Assembly: GCF_001942255.1 (NCBI RefSeq) | Contig: NZ_MKKC01000131.1 | Coordinates: 1 to 64,000 of the forward strand | Direction of reading: 5' to 3' | Length of the DNA: 64,000 bases | Source: Nocardiopsis sp. CNR-923 | GTDB lineage: Bacteria; Actinomycetota; Actinomycetes; Streptosporangiales; Streptosporangiaceae | In this document: positions 57,347-64,000 of the stretch, piece after piece | Layout: each line of letters begins with the position of its first letter | Position numbering within the stretch: position 1 is the first letter of the stretch | The notes under the pieces: model-generated | Seen by the model: the letters and a program-made list of their open reading frames with translations, nothing else | What the model was told of the DNA's origin: nothing | The model's database searches: none | Translations under genes and position numbers: made by a program

Positions 57347-59451
57347 TCAGGCGTCGATGCGGGCGACGTCCAGTTCCTGGGCGCCCTCCTGGATGAACTT
57401 CCGGCGCGGCGCCACCTCGTTGCCCATGAGCAGGTTGAACACCGAGGCGGCCTCCTCGGCCTGCTCCACGCGGATCCGGCGCAGGGTCCGCCGACGCGGG
57501 TCCATGGTGGTCTCGGCGAGCTGGTCGGCGTCCATCTCACCCAGACCCTTGTACCGCTGGACCGGCTCCTTCCAGGAGATCTTCCGCTTCTCCAGGTCGA
57601 GCAGGGTGCGCGTCAGCTCGGCGTCGGAATAGGTGTAGACGTAGCGGTCCTCGGGACGGGCACCGCGCTTGCGCCGGGTGTTGGTCAGCTCGATCCGGTG
57701 CAGCGGCGGCACGGCGGCGTAGACCCGGCCCGCCTCCAGCATCGGCCGCATGTACCGGTAGATGAGCGTGAGCAGCAGGCACCGGATGTGCGCACCGTCC
57801 ACGTCGCGTCGGCCATGAGGATGATCCGGCCGTACCGTGCGGCGTCGATGTCGAATGTCCGGCCCGAGCCGGCGCCGACCACCTGGAGGATCGCGGCGCA
57901 CTCGGCGTTCTTGAGCATGTCGGAGACCGACGACTTCTGCACGTTGAGGATCTTGCCCCGGATCGGCAGCAGCGCCTGGAACTCCGAGTCGCGGGCCAGC
58001 TTGGCGGTGCCCAGAGCGGAGTCTCCCTCGACGATGAACAGTTCGCTGCGGTCCAGGCCCTCGCTGCGGCAGTCCACGAGCTTGGCGGGCAGAGCGGAGT
58101 TCTCCAGCGCGTTCTTGCGACGCTGAGTCTCGCGCTGCTGACGGGCCGCGAGCCGGGCCTTGGCCGCCCCGACCACCTTCTCCAGGACCGTGCGCGCCTT
58201 GGCCTTGTCCGTCTTCTTCGTGGAGGTGAGGAAGTCGCGCAGCTCCCTGCCGACCACCTGGGAGACGATCCGGGAGGCGGCCGAGGTGCCGAGGATCTCC
58301 TTCGTCTGCCCCTCGAACTGCGGCTCGGGCAGGCGGACGGTGACGACCGCGGTCAGACCCTCCTGCGTGTCGTCCTTGGTCACGGGGTCGTCGCTGTTCC
58401 TGAGCAGCTTGGTCGCGCGCAGCTGGTCGTTGACCACCCGGACCAGGGCGCGCTCGAAGCCGGTCAGGTGCGTGCCGCCCTTGGGCGTGGCGATGACGTT
58501 GACGAACGAGCGGACGGTCGTGTCGTAGCCGGTGCCCCAGCGCAACGCGACGTCCACGTCCAGGCGGCGCTCGACGTCGGCGGGGACCATGTGCCCGGCG
58601 TCGTCCAGGACGGGAACGGTCTCGGTGAACGTGCCCGAGCCCTGGATGCGCAGGACGTCGCTGACCGCCTCGTCGGGGGCGAGGAAGGTGCAGAACTCGC
58701 CGATCCCGCCGTCGAAGCGGAACTCCTCGGTGTAGGCGGGCTCGCCTTCGGCGCGCTCGTCGCGCACGGCGATGGTCAGTCCGGGCACGAGGAACGCGGT
58801 CTGGCGGGCGCGGTCGAGGAGGGACTCACGGGCGATCTCCGCCTCCTTGAGGAAGATCTGCATGTCCGGCCAGAAACGGATCCGGGTCCCGGTGATCTTG
58901 GCGGCGACCTTGCGGACCTGCTCCAAGCCGGAGACCGGGGTGAACTCGGCGTCGGGTCCGGCACCGGCGAAGCGGCCCGCGATGCCGCGGCGGAAGCTGA
59001 TCGCGTGGGTGCGGCCCTGGCGGTCGACCTCGACGTCCAACCGGGACGACAGGGCGTTGACGACGGAGGCGCCGACACCGTGCAGTCCGCCCGAGGCGGT
59101 GTAGGAGCCCGAACCGAACTTCCCGCCCGCGTGCAGCTTGGTCATGACCAGCTCGACGCCGGACAGACCGGACTTGGGCTCGGCGTCGACGGGGATGCCG
59201 CGGCCGTCGTCACTGACCGAGACCGATCCGTCGGTGTGGAGGGTGACGTCGATCCGGGTGCAGAAGCCGCCCAGCGCCTCGTCGACGGAGTTGTCGATGA
59301 TCTCCCACATGCAGTGGGTGAGGCCGCGGCTGTCGGTGGACCCGATGTACATGCCCGGCCGTTTGCGTACCGCCTCCAGGCCCTCCAGGACCGAGAGGTG
59401 CCGAGCGGAGTAATCCTCGGGGTCGTGGACGGCTGCGGTCAAGGCGGTCAC
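57347..59451 (-). CDS. parE: DNA topoisomerase IV subunit B / GyrB-like subunit (one frameshift)
   Basis: The product, about 700 residues, is a GHKL ATPase (WEIIDNSVDEALGG, SDDGRGIPV and GLHGVGASVVNAL) joined to a TOPRIM domain (LFIVEGDSALGTAK and PIRGKILNV). The frame shifts inside LMADADVDGAHIRCLLLTL near 57805, and one missing C explains it. It pairs with the A subunit at 52372 to decatenate chromosomes. I use the GTG at 59451. Its upstream region contains long inverted repeats. Confidence 0.9.
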
Positions 59452-59674
59452 TCGGACATCTCCTGCGTCTTGAGGGCCATCGGAGCTCTGATGCGGTGCG
59501 TGGTGCCCTTTGTACCGCGCCGCGCCGACGATAGGGGGCAGGCCACGGCGTGCCGGGCGGATTCCACGTCGTGGGGTAGCGGGGTCGTGGGCCGCCGCGG
59601 CGGCGGGCGTCGTCGCCGAGCGCCGCCCGTGCGGGGCCGCCGGAGCGCGGCGACGGGTGCTGCCCCGCGCGAGA

Positions 59675-59755
59675 CTACCACCTCCTGTGGATGCGACCTG
59701 GATACTCCCACTTTCTGGGGATGCCGGAGGCCCACAGGGGGTATCAGGGAGGTAG
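59675..59755. repeat. Long imperfect inverted repeat upstream of parE
   Basis: CTACC...CCTGTGG (59675-59690) faces CCACAGG...GGTAG (from about 59732 to 59755), with a GGGGAT/GGAT-rich interior. It could act as an operator or RNA hairpin. Confidence 0.45.
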
Positions 59756-59793
59756 GGAAGCGACAGCAAACCACAAACCCCCACATCGACCCC

Positions 59794-59858
59794 CCAGGGA
59801 ACCAACCGGGCAGATTCCGCTGTCGGCGTACACCCGAGCCGGTTGGGAACGTCCCTGG
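59794..59858. repeat. Imperfect inverted repeat upstream of the DUF7455 gene
   Basis: CCAGGGA...AACCGG on the left and CCGGTT...TCCCTGG on the right form a broken stem. It lies about 50 bp before the GTG start. Confidence 0.45.
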
Positions 59859-59909
59859 CTGGTTAGATGTTGTCAGAGGTGACTAACGCCGAGTATTGAG
59901 GATGGCGAA

Positions 59910-60134
59910 GTGACTGGAACCCTTGCCCCCACCCAGCAGCTGACGGCTGCCGACCGTTGCGACCGTTGTGGCGCGCAGGCGTACGTCCGGGTGCTCCTGA
60001 ACTCCGGCGGCGAGCTTCTCTTCTGCGCGCACCACATGCGCAAGCACGACGAGTCCCTCCGCAAGATCGCCTCGGACATCCACGACGAGACGGACAAGCT
60101 GACCGCGAGCAAGGCCACCGCCGAAGAGCGTTAG
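59910..60134 (+). CDS. DUF7455 small zinc-ribbon-like protein
   Basis: The 74-residue protein has CDRCGAQAYVRV and LLFCAHHMRKH, two cysteine/histidine pairs that likely bind one zinc. It matches a small actinobacterial family often encoded next to parE/sigma genes; its function is unknown. The start is a GTG before TGTLAPTQQL. Confidence 0.85.
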   Translation: MTGTLAPTQQLTAADRCDRCGAQAYVRVLLNSGGELLFCAHHMRKHDESLRKIASDIHDETDKLTASKATAEER

Positions 60135-60170
60135 CCACGGGACGACAACTTCACACGGAATCCAGACGTA

Positions 60171-60198
60171 CGGCGGCGGACCCGGAAGGGGCCGCCGC
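60171..60198. terminator. Terminator-like hairpin
   Basis: GGCGGCGG and CCGCCGCC pair around a short loop between the converging DUF7455 and GNAT genes. Confidence 0.55.
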
Positions 60199-60266
60199 CC
60201 TTCGTCGTGCGCCCGCCACCGCCCGCGGTCCTACCCTCACGTCGCCCTCCGCCACGGCGTACGCGG

Positions 60267-60965
60267 CTACGGCTCGCCCACCCGGAAGTGGTAGCGGTCC
60301 GTCCGGATGAAGCCCGCTCGCTCGTAGGCGCGCAGCGCCGCCGTGTTCCCGTCCATCACGCACAGGTAGGCGCGCTCGGCTCCCCGGTCGCGCCCCCAGG
60401 CGAGCAGCGCGTCGACGATCCCCGCGGCGAGCCCCCGGCCCCGGGCCTCAGGCGCCGTGAGCATGGCGTACAGACCCACCCAGCCGTCCGCGAGGGACGC
60501 GCATCCCCGGGCCGCGCCAGCGGCCTCCACCGCGTACGCCATCTCGGGGACGCGGTCCATGATCCGGTGCTGGCCCTCCACGACCCGCGCGCCGGTCCCC
60601 TCTGCCGACCACAGCGCCCGCCAGCGCTCGTCCGGGCGCGCGAGCACCTCGAACCGGCCCCCCGGACCCTTGACGTCGTCCAGATCGCGCACCATGACCA
60701 GGGCGGGGTTCACCGAACGGTAGCCCCGCGCGGACAGGTCCCGGTCGAGGTCGTCCATCCCGTCCCAGACCTGGACGGCCGGAGGAGCACCCCGCTCCCG
60801 GTAGAAGCGTTCGACGGTCTCCGGGTCCGCGCGTTCCGGGTCCAGCGCAACCGCCGAGTTGGCGCGGAAGGTCACCCCTCCCGCGAAGCCCAGGTGCCAT
60901 CCCCCGGTGACGCGCACCTCCTCCGGCGGCCAGTCCCTGGAGATCCTCCGTGCCCACGTGTGCAT
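60267..60965 (-). CDS. GNAT-family N-acetyltransferase
   Basis: The 232-residue protein contains a C-terminal GNAT fold with the acetyl-CoA loop LTAPEARGRGLAAGIVDALL and the following LCVMDGNTAALRAYERAGF. The N-terminal half is a less conserved GNAT-like repeat, typical of two-domain members. The substrate is unknown. I choose ATG 60965, which follows GAGGGG; the frame continues 20 codons upstream. Confidence 0.85.
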   Translation of the reverse strand: MHTWARRISRDWPPEEVRVTGGWHLGFAGGVTFRANSAVALDPERADPETVERFYRERGAPPAVQVWDGMDDLDRDLSARGYRSVNPALVMVRDLDDVKGPGGRFEVLARPDERWRALWSAEGTGARVVEGQHRIMDRVPEMAYAVEAAGAARGCASLADGWVGLYAMLTAPEARGRGLAAGIVDALLAWGRDRGAERAYLCVMDGNTAALRAYERAGFIRTDRYHFRVGEP

Positions 60966-61081
60966 TCCAAGCCCCTCGACGGTTGCGATGATCCGATGAT
61001 GCCAGGGCAGACCCGCCACCGGCACGTACCATGGCAGGGCCGCCTCCGGCTCTCCACCCGCAGTACCAGGAAAGTCCCGCC

Positions 61082-61879
61082 ATGCTCATCTTGCTGCCGC
61101 CCTCCGAGGGCAAGGCCACCTCCGGGGAGGGGCCGCGCCTGGACCCGTCCTCGCTGACCTTCCCCGATCTGACCGGGGCCCGTGAGGAGGTCGCGGCGGC
61201 GCTGGCCGAGGTGTGTTCGGGTCCCGAGGAGACGGCCCTGGAGGTGTTGGGGCTGTCCGCCGGGCAGACCGACGCCCTCAAACGCAACCTGGACCTGGCC
61301 ACCGCCCCCACGCTCCGCTCCGCCGACCTGTACACCGGCGTGCTCTACGACCGGCTGGGGCTGCCCTCGCTGCTCGGCTCCCCCGCCGCCGGGCGCGCGC
61401 GGGAGCGGGTCCTGGTGTTCTCGGGCCTGTGGGGTGTGGTCGCCCCCGAGGACCGGCTGCCGCCCTACCGCCTGTCGATGGGGGTCAGGCTGCCCCCACT
61501 GGGCGGGTTGGGCGCGTACTGGCGGCGCGCGGTGAGCGGCCCGCTGGGAGAGCTGGCTGAGGGACGGCTGATCGTCGACTGTCGTTCGGCCGCCTACGCA
61601 GCGGCGTTCCGACCGAAGGGAGCGACCGCCGAGCGCACGGTCTCGGTCCGGGTCCTGCACGAGAGAGTGGTGAGCGGTCAGACGCGCCGATCCGTGGTCA
61701 GCCACATGGCCAAGGCCACGCGGGGCGACATCGCACGCGCGCTGCTGGCCGAGGGCGTGGACGCGGCCACCCCGTACGAACTGGTGTCCGCCCTGCGCGA
61801 CCTCGGGCACACGGTGGAACTCCAGCCCGCGGCCAAGGCGGGGACCGCCCGCACCATGGACGTGGTCGTTCAGGACTGA
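61082..61879 (+). CDS. yaaA: YaaA-family peroxide-stress protein
   Basis: The 265-residue protein starts MLILLPPSEGKATSGEGP and has the conserved VFSGLWGVVAPEDRLPPYRLSM (first part) and DCRSAAYAAAF. In E. coli YaaA lowers free iron and protects DNA during H2O2 stress, and binds DNA. Its exact activity is unsettled. It ends 11 bp before a perfect terminator. Confidence 0.88.
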   Translation: MLILLPPSEGKATSGEGPRLDPSSLTFPDLTGAREEVAAALAEVCSGPEETALEVLGLSAGQTDALKRNLDLATAPTLRSADLYTGVLYDRLGLPSLLGSPAAGRARERVLVFSGLWGVVAPEDRLPPYRLSMGVRLPPLGGLGAYWRRAVSGPLGELAEGRLIVDCRSAAYAAAFRPKGATAERTVSVRVLHERVVSGQTRRSVVSHMAKATRGDIARALLAEGVDAATPYELVSALRDLGHTVELQPAAKAGTARTMDVVVQD

Positions 61880-61890
61880 CCGGGGCCGTC

Positions 61891-61926
61891 GTGCTCGGGG
61901 GAGGGGCCGGCCCCTCCCCCGAGCAC
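61891..61926. terminator. Terminator hairpin after yaaA
   Basis: GTGCTCGGGGGAGGGGCC is followed at once by its exact reverse complement, an 18-bp perfect stem, then an AT-richer GGGACTTTATCCC sequence. Confidence 0.85.
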
Positions 61927-62149
61927 GGGACTTTATCCCGCACCTACACCTGGGCTGGCAGCATGGCTGCCGTCGGATGGACGTCGGCACACCCTGGAAC
62001 GCATGCGGGAACACGCCCCACACGCCCGAGGACACGCGGGAGTCGCCACACGCGTGGACGGCGGGGCGTCAGCGGACCGGTGCGCCGTCCCGGTCCCTCG
62101 GGACGGCGCAGTGGGCACAGCCTCTCAGACCATCACTGACAGGACCGCC

Positions 62150-63832
62150 CTAGTCCAGGTAGTCACGGAGCACCTGCGAACGCGACGGGTGACGGAGCTT
62201 CGACATCGTCTTGCTCTCGATCTGCCGGATGCGCTCGCGGGTGACGCCGTAGACCTTGCCGATCTCGTCTAAAGTCTTCGGCTGGCCGTCGGTGAGACCG
62301 AAGCGCATGGAGACCACGCCGGCCTCACGCTCGGACAGGGTGTCGAGCACCGAGTGCAGCTGCTCCTGCAGGAGTGTGAAGCTGACCGCCTCGCCCGGCT
62401 GGATCGCCTCGGAGTCCTCGATGAGGTCACCGAACTCGCTGTCGCCGTCCTCGCCCAGCGGGGTGTGCAGGGAGATCGGCTCGCGACCGTACTTCTGGAC
62501 CTCGACCACCTTCTCCGGGGTCATGTCCAGCTCCTTGGCCAGCTCCTCCGGGGTGGGCTCGCGGCCCAGGTCCTGGAGCATCTGGCGCTGCACACGGGCC
62601 AGCTTGTTGATGACCTCGACCATGTGCACCGGGATGCGGATGGTGCGCGCCTGGTCGGCCATCGCCCGGGTGATCGCCTGACGGATCCACCAGGTGGCGT
62701 ACGTCGAGAACTTGAAGCCCTTGGTGTAGTCGAACTTCTCCACCGCGCGGATCAGGCCGAGGTTGCCCTCCTGGATCAGGTCCAGGAACAGCATCCCACG
62801 ACCGGTGTAGCGCTTGGCCAGCGACACCACGAGTCGCAGGTTCGCCTCCAGCAGGTGCTTCTTGGCGCGGCCGCCGTCCTCGGCGATCCACTCCAGCTCG
62901 TCGCGCAACTCGAAGGTGAGGACCTCGCCCTCCTCGGCGAGCTTCTCCTCGGCGAACAGACCGGCCTCGATACGCTTGGCGAGTTCGACCTCCTGCTCGG
63001 CGTTGAGCAACGGCACCTTGCCGATCTGCTTCAGGTAGTCCTTGACCGGATCCGCGGTGGCGCCGGCCGCGACCACCTGGGCGGCGGGAGCGTCGTCGTC
63101 ATCGTCGTACAGGACGAAGGACTCGTCCTCGGACCTGGGCGCGGTGGGCGCGCCGACCGCCTCGGGCTTGGCGGACTTGACGTCCTTCTCCGGAGTGTCC
63201 TCGACCAACTCCAGCTCGGCGCCGGTGTGTTCGAGGTCGTCCAGCCCCTCCTCGTCCTCGAACTCGGCGGCGGGCGCGAGCTCCAGGTCCTTCTTGGCCG
63301 TCTTCTTGGCGGCGGCGGTCTTCTTGGAGGTCGCCGCGTTCTTCGGGGCGGCCTTCTTCACCGCGCCCTTCTTGGCTGCGGCTGGCTTCCTGCCGGCGGG
63401 CTTCCCCGCGGCGGCTCCCCCGTCGGAGGTCCCCTCGGGGTCGCCCGAGTCGACGACCGCGGTGACCGTCTCCGGCTGCTCCTGGGCCGCCGCGGCGCGC
63501 ACGGGCTTGGCCGACCGGGCGGCCGCGGGCTTGGCGGTGGCGGTGGTCTTGGTGGACCTGGTCGAGGTGGACCGCGTGGTCGCCGTCTTGCGCCTGGGAG
63601 CCTTGCGCCGTGAGGAGGCCGACTCGGGCACGAGCACGGTCACGCCCTCCTTGGCGAGGCTGCGAAGCACGGACTGCGCCTGCGACATCGGGATTTCGGC
63701 CTCTTCGAAGGCACGGCGCACGTCCTCGGGCTCAAGAAAGCCCTGGGACCGCCCACGCTCGATCAGCTGCTGAATGACGGGCTCTTGCAGTGACTCGGAC
63801 TGCTTCGAGCGAGTCGAACTGGCAGATGACAC
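62150..63832 (-). CDS. hrdB: Principal RNA polymerase sigma factor (HrdB/SigA/RpoD)
   Basis: The 560-residue group 1 sigma factor has region 1.2 (DPVKDYLKQIGKVPLLNAEQ), region 2 (GMLFLDLIQEGNLGLIRAVE and FSTYATWWIRQAITRA), region 3 and region 4 (TLDEIGKVYGVTRERIRQIE). Between about residues 70 and 255 is a Lys/Ala/Thr- and acidic-rich linker, long as in Streptomyces HrdB. I start at the GTG 63832, which is spaced five bases from GAGAGG; a GTG two codons upstream is too close to that site. It transcribes housekeeping genes. Confidence 0.94.
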   Translation of the reverse strand: MSSASSTRSKQSESLQEPVIQQLIERGRSQGFLEPEDVRRAFEEAEIPMSQAQSVLRSLAKEGVTVLVPESASSRRKAPRRKTATTRSTSTRSTKTTATAKPAAARSAKPVRAAAAQEQPETVTAVVDSGDPEGTSDGGAAAGKPAGRKPAAAKKGAVKKAAPKNAATSKKTAAAKKTAKKDLELAPAAEFEDEEGLDDLEHTGAELELVEDTPEKDVKSAKPEAVGAPTAPRSEDESFVLYDDDDDAPAAQVVAAGATADPVKDYLKQIGKVPLLNAEQEVELAKRIEAGLFAEEKLAEEGEVLTFELRDELEWIAEDGGRAKKHLLEANLRLVVSLAKRYTGRGMLFLDLIQEGNLGLIRAVEKFDYTKGFKFSTYATWWIRQAITRAMADQARTIRIPVHMVEVINKLARVQRQMLQDLGREPTPEELAKELDMTPEKVVEVQKYGREPISLHTPLGEDGDSEFGDLIEDSEAIQPGEAVSFTLLQEQLHSVLDTLSEREAGVVSMRFGLTDGQPKTLDEIGKVYGVTRERIRQIESKTMSKLRHPSRSQVLRDYLD

Positions 63833-64000
63833 AAACACCTCTCGAACGGACGTGTGGCGAGATTGTCGGACCCGGTGGTCCGCCTGGCCGGGACCGGGCG
63901 CGCGCCCTCTCCCACCTGCGGCCTGGGATCGTCCCCACTGGGGCGGGGAAGCCGTTTGTCTATCAAGCGTATGCGCTCCGGGAGGTCATCCCCCTGGAGG

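Larger units (their letters stand above)
59452..59909. other. 458-bp divergent region parE/DUF7455
   Basis: No gene is visible on either strand. It must contain both divergent promoters and holds two imperfect inverted repeats listed separately. Confidence 0.6.

Overview
The window is high-GC actinobacterial chromosome. A principal sigma factor of the HrdB/SigA type, the second GyrA/GyrB-like pair (topoisomerase IV style), a Cds1-type cysteine desulfhydrase, the actinobacterial orphan families DUF3145, DUF5998, DUF7144 and DUF7455, and frequent GTG starts point to a filamentous actinomycete. A Nocardiopsis-like member of the Streptosporangiales is my best guess, an inference from gene content only.

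Layout. 1-580: the leader-proximal end of a type I-E CRISPR array read on the minus strand, its leader, and a 48-bp copy of the 3' part of a tRNA-Val gene. 827-7743: a NhaC-type antiporter, a secreted sphingomyelinase-like phosphodiesterase, an SCO6745-family protein, a TrkH potassium transporter, and an internally deleted short-chain dehydrogenase behind an intact MerR-type promoter. 7826-18601: a fatty-acyl-CoA ligase, an AhpD-like protein, a TetR regulator divergent from an acyl-CoA dehydrogenase, an FKBP, ManA, a TetR/drug-efflux pair and MoeA. 18733-20043: a tRNA-Gly/Cys/Val cluster, the relic of a tyrosine integrase, a second tiny I-E CRISPR array with a leader nearly identical to the first, and again a tRNA-Val 3'-end copy. 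20141-26036: a GlxA-type regulator/oxidoreductase pair and a three-subunit PaoABC-like molybdenum aldehyde oxidoreductase. 28409-31003: a CBS-domain protein, then a Zur box controlling a COG0523-like protein and zinc-free paralogues of ribosomal proteins S18, L28 and S14. 31058-38985: LysG/LysE export pair, PucR regulator, LLM flavoprotein, PEBP protein, an ATP-grasp/inositol-monophosphatase pair and a DUF1707 protein. 39136-43200: DUF3145, then an ECF-like sigma factor, a small unknown protein and a TPR-CHAT caspase-like protease. 43267-52135: metallo-hydrolase, enoyl-CoA hydratase, DUF5998, a Pat-like GNAT/acyl-CoA-synthetase fusion, a PfkB kinase and a RecQ helicase with a phosphoribosyltransferase-like C-terminus. 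52372-59451: ParC and ParE-like topoisomerase subunits in convergent orientation around a beta-carbonic anhydrase, a TPR protein and Cds1. 59910-63832: DUF7455, GNAT, YaaA and the principal sigma factor.

Two things stand out. First, the two CRISPR mini-arrays are copies of one module: repeats, leader, about 240-270 bp of shared sequence, and a tRNA-Val 3' end. One copy sits directly next to an intact tRNA-Val and an integrase relic, so the CRISPR arrays appear to occupy remnants of tRNA-integrated elements. Second, the sigma/small protein/TPR-CHAT cassette is a plausible stress- or defence-activated protease system.

Sequence quality. About twenty otherwise intact genes are broken by one missing G or C, usually in a short G/C run, and every one is restored by adding one base. 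I read these as sequencing or assembly deletions. Such genes are given as one CDS over the full span with the break noted. Only the short-chain dehydrogenase and the integrase are called pseudogenes.
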